Source of the DNA: Streptomyces sp. NBC_01288
GTDB taxonomy: Bacteria; Actinomycetota; Actinomycetes; Streptomycetales; Streptomycetaceae
NCBI RefSeq assembly: GCF_035982055.1
Contig: NZ_CP108427.1
Span: forward strand, 10,229,001-10,293,000
Length of the DNA stretch: 64,000 nt
Reading direction: 5' to 3'
Translations under genes and position numbers: made by a program
Shown: positions 17,028 through 26,190 of the stretch, one piece after another
Position numbering within the stretch: position 1 is the stretch's first letter
How the letters are laid out: each line of letters begins with the position of its first letter
The notes under the pieces: generated by a model
Seen by the model: only the letters and a program-made list of their open reading frames with translations
Databases searched by the model: none
What the model was told of the DNA's origin: nothing

Positions 17028-17530
17028 GTGGGCCGACACCGCGGGAACGGTCGCTGGTACGTCAACATGGTCGTGCGCGCGGAGGATCTGGAGAACTTCC
17101 GGGTCAAGGGTGTCTACAGCGAGGCTCTGGTCCGCAGCCTCAACGGCCACCAGCACAACCCGGCCGCCCCGCGGACCCTCCAGAACCCGTGGACGCGCGA
17201 GCGGGCCCAGAGCTGGCCGGGCGGCTGCAACGGCCACCGGGAGCCTCTGTTCATCACCCGCGGATGTCCGTTCCCGACCCACCGCCGGCGGAACTCCAGA
17301 TCGACGGTGAGACGCTCCACCTCGCCCACTTCGGCACCAGGGGAGCGCGCTACAGCCGTACGCCCCCACTCGCGGAATGGACCCGCGAGCCCTGCGCGGG
17401 ACGTTCGAAAGCCTCGCCAGGGTCCGTGCGCCGGCGCGGAGCCGGCCGAGGTTTCCCTCCGGGGCGGGAACAGTGTGGAGGTTTTCCTGTCCCCGTCCGC
17501 GAAGTGTCACCAAGGCCGGCGCAGCGCGGC
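17028..17530 (+). pseudogene. Degenerate coding fragment of unknown family
   Basis: Two frames show protein-like sequence. The first (about 17040-17200) reads NGRWYVNMVVRAEDLENFRV and GVYSEALVRSLNGHQHNPAA. The second, in another frame from about 17270, reads DPPPAELQIDGETLHLAHFG. Together they look like parts of one gene broken by a frameshift near 17260. I do not recognise the family. The rest of the stretch to the rpoA end shows nothing. Confidence 0.4.
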
Positions 17531-17531
17531 A

Positions 17532-18554
17532 TCAGTACTGCTCGGTCTCCACGAAACCGGCGTCCACGTCGTCGTCGGCACCGTAGGTGTCGGCAGCGGC
17601 GGACAGGTTCAGTCCGGGCGGGCTGTCCTTGAGGCCGAGGCCCATGCCGGCCAGCTTCTCCTTGACCTCGTCGATGGACTTCGCACCGAAGTTGCGGATG
17701 TCCATCAGGTCGGCCTCGGAACGCGCCAGGAGCTCGCCCACGGAGTGGACGCCCTCGCGCTTGAGGCAGTTGTAGGAGCGGACCGTGAGCTCCAGCTCCT
17801 CGATCGGCAGGGCGAGATCGGCGGCAAGGGCGGCGTCCGTCGGGGACGGGCCCATGTCGATGCCCTCGGCGTCGATGTTGAGCTCACGCGCCAGACCGAA
17901 CAGCTCCACCAGGGTCTTGCCGGCGGACGCCATGGCGTCACGGGGACGCATGGCCTGCTTGGTCTCGACGTCGACGATCAGCTTGTCGAAGTCGGTGCGC
18001 TGCTCGACACGGGTCGCCTCGACCTTGTACGTGACCTTCAGCACGGGCGAGTAGATCGAGTCGACCGGGATGCGCCCGATCTCCTGACCGACCTGCTTGT
18101 TCTGGACGGCGGAGACGTAGCCGCGACCGCGCTCGACGGTCAGCTCCATCTCCAGCTTGCCCTTGCCGTTGAGCGTGGCGAGGACGAGATCGGGGTTGTG
18201 CACCTCGACACCGGCCGGGGGCGCGATGTCGGCGGCGGTGACCAGACCCGGGCCCTGCTTGCGCAGGTACATCACGACAGGCTCGTCCTGCTCACTGCTG
18301 ACGACGAGCTGCTTGATGTTGAGGATCAGGTCGGTGACGTCCTCCTTGACGCCCGGCACGGTGGTGAACTCGTGCAGCACTCCGTCGATACGGATGGACG
18401 TGACCGCCGCACCCGGGATCGAGGAGAGGAGCGTACGGCGCAGGGAGTTGCCAAGGGTGTAGCCGAAGCCCGGCTCCAGCGGCTCGATCACGAACCGGGA
18501 GCGGAACTCGTCGACGACCTCTTCGGTCAACGAGGGGCGCTGAGCGATCAGCAT
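17532..18554 (-). CDS. rpoA: DNA-directed RNA polymerase alpha subunit, outside the ribosomal protein operon
   Basis: The product has 340 aa, the full length of Streptomyces RpoA. The N-terminal domain (1 to about 230) carries EPGFGYTLGNSLRRTLLSSI (27-46), the dimerisation and beta/beta' contact region, and the C-terminal domain (about 255-320) carries LTVRSYNCLKREGVHSVGEL and RNFGAKSIDEVKEKL, which contact UP elements and activators. No key region is missing and the sequence is close to the S. coelicolor protein as I recall it. A good GGAGG precedes the ATG. In actinobacteria rpoA normally lies between rpsD/rpsK and rplQ; here neither neighbour is ribosomal and no rplQ follows. It is therefore probably a second copy, or a relocated sole copy. 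Confidence 0.96.
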   Translation of the reverse strand: MLIAQRPSLTEEVVDEFRSRFVIEPLEPGFGYTLGNSLRRTLLSSIPGAAVTSIRIDGVLHEFTTVPGVKEDVTDLILNIKQLVVSSEQDEPVVMYLRKQGPGLVTAADIAPPAGVEVHNPDLVLATLNGKGKLEMELTVERGRGYVSAVQNKQVGQEIGRIPVDSIYSPVLKVTYKVEATRVEQRTDFDKLIVDVETKQAMRPRDAMASAGKTLVELFGLARELNIDAEGIDMGPSPTDAALAADLALPIEELELTVRSYNCLKREGVHSVGELLARSEADLMDIRNFGAKSIDEVKEKLAGMGLGLKDSPPGLNLSAAADTYGADDDVDAGFVETEQY

Positions 18555-18911
18555 GCGGTGTTGCCTCCAGTGGTTTGGCGCCCGCTATGTGACGCCGTAG
18601 ACACCACGAAGCCTACGGGGCGGCGCGGGCGATACGGGCTCCGCCGTGGCCGAACCGCCCGTCTCCCTGACCTGGCGAGGAGACTTCGGGCTGTTTGCAG
18701 CCGCCCGCCACCCCCACCCACAACCGTTTCCGCCTTGCCCATGTCCTCAGCACTCGGGTGCGCGGGACGGGCAGGTATGGATGTGAGGTCAGGGTCGGCT
18801 GATGTCGTGGTCATGGAGTATATGCGGCTCCAAGATCGCATCGAGCAGCGCGGGGTGGTGCGGGGCGTCCGGGATCTCGCGGAGCCGAGTGGGATGGGTG
18901 AGGGTGCCTGG
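18555..18911. other. Upstream region of the lone rpoA and gap to the ABC transporter gene
   Basis: No intact gene is seen. The rpoA ribosome-binding site GGAGG is at 18566-18570 on the minus strand. A possible -10 (TAGGCT, minus strand near 18610) may mark its promoter. On the minus strand around 18800-18890 a short piece reads TRLREIPDAPHHPALLDAIL, perhaps a scrap of a lost gene; I cannot identify it. No ribosomal protein gene is present. Confidence 0.4.
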
Positions 18912-20657
18912 TCACCCGTTGCCGCGTGACCAGGCGGCCCACAGGCGGGCGTACACCCCGCCCGCCGATCGCAGCTCGTCGGGGCGCCCCCGCTCGATGA
19001 CCCTGCCGCCGTCCATCACCACCACGACGTCGGCGGTGGCCGCCTGGGACAGGCGGTGGGCGACGACCACCACGGTACGGCCCTCCGCCGTGGCCTCGTC
19101 CATGACGACCACCTCGCGGTCGAGCAACAGGACGCGGGCCAGGGCCAGTTGCTGTACCCGGCGCGGGGTGAGACCGACGCCTCCGGTGCCGACCGGGGTG
19201 TCCACGCCGTCCGGGAGCGCGTCGACCCACCCTGTCGCGTCTACGGCGCCGAGCGCGGCGGCGAGGTCCGACGCCGAGGCGTCCCGGTGGGCGAGACGGA
19301 GGTTGTCCGCGACGGTCCCGAGGAACAGGTGATGTTCCTGGGTCACCAGCATGATCCGGCGCCGCCCGTACCGCGTGGGGGCGGTCAGGTCGGCGGTGCC
19401 GGTGCCTCCGAGGGTGACCCGTCCCGAGGTCGGGAGGCGCAGGCCCGCGATGAGGCTCGCCAGCGTGGACTTCCCCGAACCCGTGGCGCCGACGATCGCC
19501 AGCCGCTTCCCGGCGGGCAGTTCGAGCCGGACGCCGTGCAGCACGTCGGGGCCGGTGCCGTAGCGATGATGGACGTCCTGCACGACAAGTGCCGTTCCTG
19601 GACGGCCCATTGGGCCCTGCGGGCGTTCCTCAGGTGCGGGTCCGCCGAGTGTGACGCCGACGATCCTGGCGAGGCCGGCCGCCGCCTGCTGCACACTGTC
19701 GAATCTGCCGAGCATCAGGTTGACGGGGTCGAAAAGCCCCACGAAGAACAGGGCGGCCGTGGTCGCCGCGCCCACGTCGGCCGGCCCCGCGTGCACCAGG
19801 ACGTACGCCGAGACCAACACCGCGCTCAGGCCGAGGAGTTCGGCGCCGTTGAGTCGGCCGTAGAACCTCGTCGCCGCGTGCGTGGCCCGCAGTTCGTACG
19901 TCATCGCCTCCGCCGAGGCCGCTTCCACCCGGGCGTACCGGCCCGGGCCGAGGCGCAGTGCCCGCAGCGTGGGCAGCGCGGCGAAAGCGCCGAGCAGCGC
20001 CGAGGCCCGGCGTCCGTCGGCGGTGCGGCCCGCCGCGTAGAGCGGTTGCGAGGTGCGCGGATACCAGCGCAGGGCGTACGCCTGGAGCGGCACCGCGAGG
20101 AGCGCCGCGAGCGCGAACCGCCAGTCCAGTGCGGCCAGTCCGACGAGGGTCGCGGCGATCGTCAGCGCCGCCGCGACGAAGTCGCCCAGTGCTCCGGACG
20201 CCACCTGTGACACCCGGTCCACGTCACCGGAGACCCGGGACACCAGGTCGCCGGTACCGCCCGTCTCGACGATGTCCACGGGCAGGGCGAGCGCCGCCGT
20301 GACGGCGTCCTCGCGCAGCCGGGCGGCGACGGGCCGCACGAGCCGGGCCGACAGCACGGCCGCGCACCAGCGGGTCACGGCACCGGCCGCGGCGGCCCCC
20401 GCCAGGAGCAGCGCCGGGCCGACCAGCGCACCAGGGGCACGCCGGTCCGCGATGGCCTGGGTGATACGGCCGATGGCCGTCGGCCCGGCGAGCGCGAGGG
20501 CGCTGTCGACCCCCGACGCGGCGACGGCGGCCCACAGCATGAGCCACCTGCCCTGAAGCGCGTCCCCAAGCCGGGCCCGTCTCTGCCGAGCTGTGGCCAC
20601 CGGCAGCAGTGGCGCCGGAGTGAGGGGCTGCCGGGTGGCGGCGCGTGCGGTGGTCAT
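18912..20657 (-). CDS. ABC exporter half-transporter (TMD-NBD) with a shortened nucleotide-binding domain
   Basis: ATG 20657 is chosen because it overlaps the preceding stop as TGATG; the longer frame to 20978 overlaps the partner remnant. The product has 581 aa. Residues of about 40-330 hold six membrane helices of the ABC type-1 exporter fold. The NBD shows Walker A GATGSGKST, Q-loop LVTQEHH, a degenerate signature LTPRRVQQLALAR and Walker B VVVMDEATA. Directly after this Glu it jumps to EGRTVVVVAHRL, so about 20 residues with the D-loop are missing. The H-loop histidine is kept. Members usually work as heterodimers with the gene upstream, which is itself broken here. Activity is doubtful. 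Confidence 0.8.
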   Translation of the reverse strand: MTTARAATRQPLTPAPLLPVATARQRRARLGDALQGRWLMLWAAVAASGVDSALALAGPTAIGRITQAIADRRAPGALVGPALLLAGAAAAGAVTRWCAAVLSARLVRPVAARLREDAVTAALALPVDIVETGGTGDLVSRVSGDVDRVSQVASGALGDFVAAALTIAATLVGLAALDWRFALAALLAVPLQAYALRWYPRTSQPLYAAGRTADGRRASALLGAFAALPTLRALRLGPGRYARVEAASAEAMTYELRATHAATRFYGRLNGAELLGLSAVLVSAYVLVHAGPADVGAATTAALFFVGLFDPVNLMLGRFDSVQQAAAGLARIVGVTLGGPAPEERPQGPMGRPGTALVVQDVHHRYGTGPDVLHGVRLELPAGKRLAIVGATGSGKSTLASLIAGLRLPTSGRVTLGGTGTADLTAPTRYGRRRIMLVTQEHHLFLGTVADNLRLAHRDASASDLAAALGAVDATGWVDALPDGVDTPVGTGGVGLTPRRVQQLALARVLLLDREVVVMDEATAEGRTVVVVAHRLSQAATADVVVVMDGGRVIERGRPDELRSAGGVYARLWAAWSRGNG

Positions 20658-21765
20658 CAGGCCGTGGTCCTGGGGGTGTTGGGCTGCGGGGGAGTCGGAG
20701 TGGCGCCGGGGTGCACGGCCGTTGGGCCGGTGCTTGATCGACTCGCCTTGGTCTGCGCGGGAGTTGGACCTGCGCTTGGTGCAACAGATGGGAAGGGCAC
20801 GGGAGATGGGCCGACGCTCGGTGCGGTCGTCCTGGGGTGCGCGGGTGTCGGATCGGTGTTCGGTGTGGTCAATTCGGGGCGCCAGGGTGTCGGATCGGCG
20901 CCCGGTGCTCCGGCGGCATCCGGAACCCGCCTCCCCATCGCGGACATGTGGACGACATGATCGCAACGCGCCAACCACGCGGGGCTGTTGGTGACGACCA
21001 GCATCGTGCGACCCGCCCTCGCCCCGCGAACCCGCTCGGCGATCGCGTCCTCCGTCACCGTGTCCACGGCGGTGGTCGGTTCATGCAGGACCAGTACCGG
21101 CGGCCGGGCCGCGAGCGCTCGTCCGAGTGCGACGCGCCGGCGCCGGCCGCCGGAGAGCAGTTCGCCCCGGTCGCCGACCGAGGTGTGCGCGCCTTGCGGT
21201 GTCGCGGCGACGACCTGGTCCGCGAAGGAGGCCCGGGCCGCCTCGTTCAGGGCGGGGACGTCGTCAGCGAGCGCGGCGAGGTTCTCGGCGAGTTCGGTGG
21301 CCCGTGCCTGGTGGGCCTGTTCGGTGGTGCCGGTGCGGCGGAGCGCTCAAGAGAGGCGGTTCTGCGCGATGAGCAGACAGGCCGTGCCGAGCACCACGAT
21401 CGCCGCGAGCCCGACGGAGATGTGCAACAGGAGGAGAACCGAGCCGAGCAGCACCACCGTCGCGGCCACGGTCGAGGCGACCGTACCGGCGAACGCGCCG
21501 ACCCGGTTGGTGTCGGCCGACGCGCGGCTGAGCAGGTCGCCCGGCGACAGCGTGACCCCGCCGTCCGGGCGCAGCACCTGTGCCGTGAGCCTCATCCGCA
21601 GCCGGTGCTCGGTGTGCTGCTCGGCCCGGGCCGAGGCGCGGCCCTTCGACGGCAGCCACGACCACGACAGCGCTCTCTCCACCTCGGCCCTGATCGACGA
21701 GGGGGATCGACCGGGCGGCCCGCTCCGACTTGACCTTGACGTGCGCGTCAACTCTTAACGTCGGT
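20657..21765 (-). pseudogene. Partner ABC exporter half-transporter, badly truncated
   Basis: From 21765 down, the minus strand shows part of a membrane domain: GGVTLSPGDLLSRASADTNR and ASTVAATVVLLGSVLLLLHI, then a stop at 21347. In another frame a stretch follows with ATELAENLAALADDVPALNE, the ABC signature LLSGGRRRRVALGRALAARP and Walker-B-like VLVLHEPTTAVD. Walker A and most helices are missing, and the Walker B Asp is His. The reading frame ends at 20657 in a Pro/Thr-rich tail overlapping the next start. This was the first gene of a heterodimeric exporter pair. Confidence 0.8.
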
Positions 21766-21815
21766 GGGCGCCGCACACGGTGTGCGGCCGTCGACCATCC
21801 GTCAGGAGCCCGTAG

Positions 21816-22835
21816 ATGTCTCCGTCGAACATCCCCGCCACGCACCGCGAGGTCCGACTCGCCTCCCGTCCCCAAGGCGCCCTGGAATCGCGCCACTTCA
21901 CTGTGGCGGAGGTCCCCGTCCCGGAACCGGGACCCGGGCAACTGCTGGTCCGCAATCGGCTGATGGGCGTCGCCGCGTCACTGCGCACCCTGATGGGGGA
22001 ACAAGCGGGGCTGCCCCTGCCGTCGTTCGAGGTCGGCGGACCGCTGTCGGCGCCGGCCGTCGGAGAGGTGGTCACGGCCCCCGAGGGCGGGACCCCGCAC
22101 CCCGGCGATCTGGTGTCGCACTGGGCGGGGTTCCGCGAGTACGCCGTGGTGGAGGCCGACGCGGTGCAACCCGTCGACCTGACGGTTCTGCCGGACCCCG
22201 TGGCGTACCTCTCGCAGGGGCCGGCGGCCTGGATCGGCGTCGTCCGGGGCGCCGAAGTACGCGACGGGGACACGGTGTTCGTCTCCGGCGCGGCGGGCGG
22301 ACTCGGCACCCTGGCCGGGCAGTTCGCCCGGATGCGCGGAGCCGGCCGGGTCATCGGCAGCACCAGTTCGCAGCGCAAGGCCGACTACCTGGTCGAGACG
22401 CTGGGCTTCGACGCGGTTGTGCTGCGCGGAGCCGAACCCATCGAGGAGCAGCTGCGCAAGGCGGCCCCGGACGGCATCGACGCGGTCGTGGACAACGTCG
22501 GCGGTGAACAGTTGCGGGCCGCGCTCGTCCTGGCCCGGCCCGGTGCCCGGGTGGGGCTGATCGGAGCGCTCTCCGCACAGGTTCCGGGCGAGAACTCGGC
22601 GCCGGTCGAGATCGACACGTACTCGCTGATCGTGCGCGGGATCCAGCTCCGCGGCATCAGCGGCGCGCGCCACCGGGACGCGCTGACGGAATACGAGGAG
22701 ACGTTCGGCCGTTGGCTCCGCGAGGGCTCGGTCACCGTCCCGCACACCCGCCTGTCCGGAATCGACCAGGCACCGCGCGCCCTGATGGAACTGCTCGAAG
22801 GACACCACATCGGCACCGTGGTCGTGGAGTTGTAG
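21816..22835 (+). CDS. NADP-dependent medium-chain oxidoreductase (PTGR/CurA-like)
   Basis: The product has 339 aa, with AGGAG before the ATG. It belongs to the zinc-independent medium-chain reductases that reduce alkenal/one double bonds with NADPH. The N-terminal GroES-like part (about 10-130) lacks zinc cysteines. The nucleotide fold has VSGAAGGLGTLAGQFARM (about 153-170; AAGGLG is the glycine motif) and ends IGTVVVEL. It is 30 bp upstream of a MerR-type gene in the same direction, so the two probably form an operon in which the regulator controls the enzyme in response to a reactive small molecule. Confidence 0.88.
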   Translation: MSPSNIPATHREVRLASRPQGALESRHFTVAEVPVPEPGPGQLLVRNRLMGVAASLRTLMGEQAGLPLPSFEVGGPLSAPAVGEVVTAPEGGTPHPGDLVSHWAGFREYAVVEADAVQPVDLTVLPDPVAYLSQGPAAWIGVVRGAEVRDGDTVFVSGAAGGLGTLAGQFARMRGAGRVIGSTSSQRKADYLVETLGFDAVVLRGAEPIEEQLRKAAPDGIDAVVDNVGGEQLRAALVLARPGARVGLIGALSAQVPGENSAPVEIDTYSLIVRGIQLRGISGARHRDALTEYEETFGRWLREGSVTVPHTRLSGIDQAPRALMELLEGHHIGTVVVEL

Positions 22836-22865
22836 TCGTCGGCCACCCGACTCCCGGAGGACGGA

Positions 22866-23306
22866 ATGCGTATCGGCGACGCGGCGGCGGCCGTGGGTGT
22901 CACCACCCGAACCCTGCGCTACTACGAGCAGCGCGGACTGATCACGGCACGGCGTACGGCGTCGGGACAGCGGGAGTACGAGGAGGAGGACGTACGCCGA
23001 CTGCACGCCGTCCGCGAGCTGTTGGACTCCGGCCTCACCATCGGCGACGTGCGTCTCCTCATCGACATCCTCGACGCGCTGCCCGGCCGCCCGGAGGTGC
23101 CGGCGGTCCACACGGGGCCCTACGCGGAGACGTGCGTCGTCCCTCAGGTGGCCTTCCGGCGACTGGCCGAACTCGACGCGCGTATCCGGGGGTTGACGGA
23201 GGTACGGGACCGCCTGGCAGACCGGCTCGACGTACGGTTCGGTGTCCTGGTCGGCCAACTCATCGGCCTGGACGTCCCCTTGAGCGACGCCCCCGCCGGT
23301 TCCTGA
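22866..23306 (+). CDS. MerR-family transcriptional regulator
   Basis: The product has 146 aa, with GGAGGA 5 bp before the ATG. The N-terminal HTH and wing (MRIGDAAAAVGVTTRTLRYY, EQRGLITARRTASGQREY) are canonical, followed by a coiled-coil dimerisation helix (about 85-125). The effector region is short and has one cysteine (C88 region, TCVVPQ), so it is not an obvious metal sensor. It probably responds to an organic or electrophilic signal handled by the adjacent oxidoreductase. Confidence 0.92.
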   Translation: MRIGDAAAAVGVTTRTLRYYEQRGLITARRTASGQREYEEEDVRRLHAVRELLDSGLTIGDVRLLIDILDALPGRPEVPAVHTGPYAETCVVPQVAFRRLAELDARIRGLTEVRDRLADRLDVRFGVLVGQLIGLDVPLSDAPAGS

Positions 23307-23462
23307 CACGGACGCTACCGAAGGTCCGCACCCAGGCGGGCTTGCGGCGCCGGGCGGCGACGGGAGATCATGCGCGTGCCCGGCGGGCGCCCGACGCGAG
23401 CCCGAAGCGCCCCAGCGCCGAGGCACCGCAGGTCGCCGACGTCAGGACGGAGGGGAGTCACC

Positions 23463-23570
23463 GTGAGGACATCACCCCTCGGTCCGGTCCGCACCGCGGC
23501 TCTGCTCCCGGTCCGCACGAAGCGCCGGCACGTCGACCTGTGCAGCACCCACACCGCGCTCTGTCGCTGA
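23463..23570 (+). CDS. Cysteine-type leader peptide upstream of a sulfur-metabolism gene
   Basis: GTG 23463 with GGAGGGGA just upstream opens a 35-residue peptide. The end reads KRRHVDLCSTHTALCR, matching the conserved actinobacterial RRxHVDL...C leader peptides that precede sulfur-acquisition genes. Such leaders are thought to sense cysteine supply through translation of their Cys codons and control the downstream gene by attenuation. Cys residues are at 27 and 34, near the end. The next gene is an FMN monooxygenase of the type used to free sulfur from organic compounds, which fits. It is too short for routine gene callers. Confidence 0.8.
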   Translation: MRTSPLGPVRTAALLPVRTKRRHVDLCSTHTALCR

Positions 23571-23733
23571 CCGGTCCGACCGGCTCTCTCCCGGCAGGCC
23601 CGCGCCTCTCTCGCGCCTGACCGGTTTCGACCTCGCGTGTCCGGGCGTCGGCCCGCACCCGGGGAACTCCGTCACCCCACCACGCCACCGGCCGCGACGA
23701 CACCGGCACCGGTGAGACGAGAACGGACGAGTC

Positions 23734-25047
23734 ATGAGCGCGAAACAGCCCCGGACGCTGAAAACCGTCACCGGAGCTGGCGGCACCTCGGAGACCTACG
23801 ACCTGGCCGTCGACCCCACGCGGTCCACGCTGGACACCGCTGTCCGGGTCGCGAAGCTCGCCGAGGCGGCGAGGATCGACGCACTGTTCACCGCCGACCT
23901 GCTCAGCTTCGACGCCCAGGGCGCGATCGGCTCGCAGGAGCCCCTGGTCTTCGTGTCCGCCCTGAGCCAGGTGACCTCGCGCATCGGCCTGATCGCCACG
24001 GTCTCCACGACCTTCCACCACCCGTTCAACCTGGCCCGGCTGTTCGGCACCCTCGACCACGTGAGCAACGGGCGGGCCGCCTGGAACCTGGTGACCTCCT
24101 CGATCGGCGAGGAGAACTTCGGCCCCGGCGACCTGCCCAGCCCCGAGGAGCGCTACGCGCGCGCCGCCGAGACGCTGGAGGTGGTCAACGCGCTCTGGGA
24201 CAGCTGGGAGCCCGGTGCGCTGACCGTCGGTGCGGACGGCCACGCGGTGCTGCACCGGGACCGGGTCCACCCGATCCACCACTCCGGGACGTTCTTCGAC
24301 GTGGCGGGCCCGCTCAACATCCCGCCGCTGCCGCAGCGCCGCCCGGTGCAGATCCAGGCCGGGCAGTCCGAAGCGGGCACGGCACTGGGCGCCCGCTACG
24401 CCGAGATCGTCTTCACCTCGCTCCCGACCCTCGACCACGCGGTGGACTTCACCCGGAACATCCGTGCCCAGGCGGGGGAGTTGGGAAGGGCCGACGGTCT
24501 GCCGCTGATCTTCAGCTCGTTCCACGCCACCTACGGCGCCACCGAGGAGGAGGCGCGGCGACTCGTCCGCGAGAGGCGGGAGTCGATCGACTTCGAAGGC
24601 GGCCGGGCCCGGGTGGCCGACATGCTCGGCGGCGGAGTCGACCTCTCCGAGTTCCCCCTCGACTCGACGCTGCCGGAGAGTCTGCTGCCCGACGTCACGT
24701 CGGTGAACCGCCGCCGCGGCCGGGTAGACATCTTCACCGGCTACGCGCGCCAGGGCTACACCTTGCGCGAACTCGTCGTCGCGGCCCAGGACACCGGGCA
24801 CTGGGCCGCCGCGGGCACCCCCGAACAACTCGCCGACGCGGTCGAGGAACGGTTCAGGGCGGGCGTGCTGGACGTGATCTCCCTGAGCGGCCTCGCCGAT
24901 CCGCGCCAGCACGACTTCGTCGTCAACGGCCTGCTGCACGAACTGCGCAAACGGAAGATCGTCGCCGCCGACTACACCGGCCTCACCCTGCGCGAGAACC
25001 TCGGCCTCGAACTGCCGGCCCGCGACGCCTCGACCGTCCGGTCCTGA
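23734..25047 (+). CDS. NtaA/SnaA/DszA-type FMN-dependent monooxygenase, likely organosulfur-related
   Basis: The product has 437 aa, the usual length for flavin-dependent two-component monooxygenases of the nitrilotriacetate/DszA/SnaA/DmoA family with a luciferase-like TIM barrel. Motifs: ALFTADLLSFDAQGAIGSQE, LVTSSIGEENFG (WNLVTS is a family hallmark), RRPVQIQAGQSEAG and IVFTSLPTL. It needs a separate flavin reductase, which is not nearby. The cysteine-type leader 160 bp upstream and the remains of a peptide-type ABC transporter downstream point to release of sulfite or sulfur from an organic sulfur source. The substrate is unknown. Confidence 0.87.
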   Translation: MSAKQPRTLKTVTGAGGTSETYDLAVDPTRSTLDTAVRVAKLAEAARIDALFTADLLSFDAQGAIGSQEPLVFVSALSQVTSRIGLIATVSTTFHHPFNLARLFGTLDHVSNGRAAWNLVTSSIGEENFGPGDLPSPEERYARAAETLEVVNALWDSWEPGALTVGADGHAVLHRDRVHPIHHSGTFFDVAGPLNIPPLPQRRPVQIQAGQSEAGTALGARYAEIVFTSLPTLDHAVDFTRNIRAQAGELGRADGLPLIFSSFHATYGATEEEARRLVRERRESIDFEGGRARVADMLGGGVDLSEFPLDSTLPESLLPDVTSVNRRRGRVDIFTGYARQGYTLRELVVAAQDTGHWAAAGTPEQLADAVEERFRAGVLDVISLSGLADPRQHDFVVNGLLHELRKRKIVAADYTGLTLRENLGLELPARDASTVRS

Positions 25048-25118
25048 ACCGGGAGCGGCCGCACCCGCCGTACAAGGAGGAGAACGTGCTGCTCGACCAA
25101 CCGCTCCGGCACGCCTGA

Positions 25119-25463
25119 ATGCTCCCCGGAGACGACCGTGCCACCCGGCACGTCCTGCTGGTGTGCAGGGCGGCGGGGGCAACCACCCTGCTGGACCAGG
25201 CAGTTCTGAACATCGCCGTCCCGAGCATGCGGCACTCGCTCGGGGCCGGCGCGGCGGACATGCAGTGGATCGTGGCCGGTTGCTCACTGGCCTTCGGACT
25301 CGCCCTCGTCCCCGGGGGCGGCCTCGGCGACCTGCACGGACGCAAACGGCTCTTCCTCGTCGGCATGGCCGTCTTCCTCCTGGCGGGAGTCGCGGCCGCG
25401 ACCGGCTGCGGGCCGGGGACCGTGATCGGCGCGCGGCTGGTGCAGGGAGCCTCCTCGGCCTGA
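25119..25463 (+). pseudogene. N-terminal fragment of an MFS (DHA2) transporter
   Basis: From ATG 25119 the frame encodes the first three to four helices of a DHA2 drug:H+ antiporter: TTLLDQAVLNIAVPSMRHSL, then DMQWIVAGCSLAFGLALVPG, GDLHGRKRLFLVG and ARLVQGASSA, then a TGA. The full protein would be about 470 aa. Just upstream, AAGGAGGAG and a GTG at 25086 open an 11-codon frame ending TGA directly before this ATG, perhaps the start of a third lost gene. The junction with the ABC fragment lies at about 25455-25465. Confidence 0.8.
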
Positions 25464-26098
25464 CCGAACCCGACGCGGGAACGGTGTGGTTCGACGGCGT
25501 CCCCTGGACCGGGGTCCCCGAGCGCGCACGACGACCCCTGAGGCACCGCGTCCAGGCCGTGCAACAGGACCCGCTCGGCTCCTTCGACCCCCGCTTCGAC
25601 GTGGAGCGGGTGATCGGCGAGGCCGTGGCTCTCGCCGGACCGCGACACGGACGGGCCCGCCGGGCGAGGGTGGCCGAACTGCTCGACCAGGTAGGGCTGT
25701 CGGCATCGGTACTGGACCGCCGCCCGCGTGACCTCTCCGGCGGTCAGCGCCAACGCGTCGCCATCGCCCGTGCGTTGGCGCCGGCCCCCGACGTCATCGT
25801 CTGCGACGAGCCCGTCTCCGCACTCGACGTCTCGGTCCAGGCCCAGATCCTGGACCTCCTCGCCGACCTGCGCCACGACACGGGCGTGACGCTCCTGTTC
25901 ATCTCCCACGACCTCGGAGTCGTCCACCACGTCAGCGACCGGGTGCTGGTCATGAGGGACGGGCGGGTGATCGAGTCCGGCGACGTCGAAGCGGTCTTCA
26001 CGAGCCCGAAGGAGGACTGCACGAGAGAACTGCTCGCGGCGGCGGTCCCGGGAGCCCCCCGATCCGACGACGGACCGCCCACCGCCGACTCGGCCTGA
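25458..26098 (+). pseudogene. C-terminal part of a peptide-type ABC transporter ATPase (DppF-like)
   Basis: The frame begins abruptly with LLGLTEPDAGTVWFDGVPW, which in intact proteins follows Walker A by about 20 residues. It then shows Q-loop VQQDPLGSFDPR, signature LSGGQRQRVAIARAL, Walker B VIVCDEPVSALD and H-loop ISHDLGVVHH. Walker A is absent, so it cannot bind ATP normally. Oligopeptide-type ABC genes are commonly found next to NtaA-type monooxygenases in Streptomyces sulfur loci; the substrate-binding protein and permeases expected between have been deleted. Confidence 0.85.
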
Positions 26099-26190
26099 AG
26101 CGTGGCAGGGCCACAGACCGACTGAACCGTCGGATCACGCTTCCCGTCCTCGGCCGGTGACGATCCGCACGGGACCAGGGCCGGCGCGGC

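Noticed and set aside
17028..18929. 633-residue plus-strand frame across rpoA
   Set aside because: It is antisense to a fully conserved rpoA; only its first part has possible remnant coding sequence.
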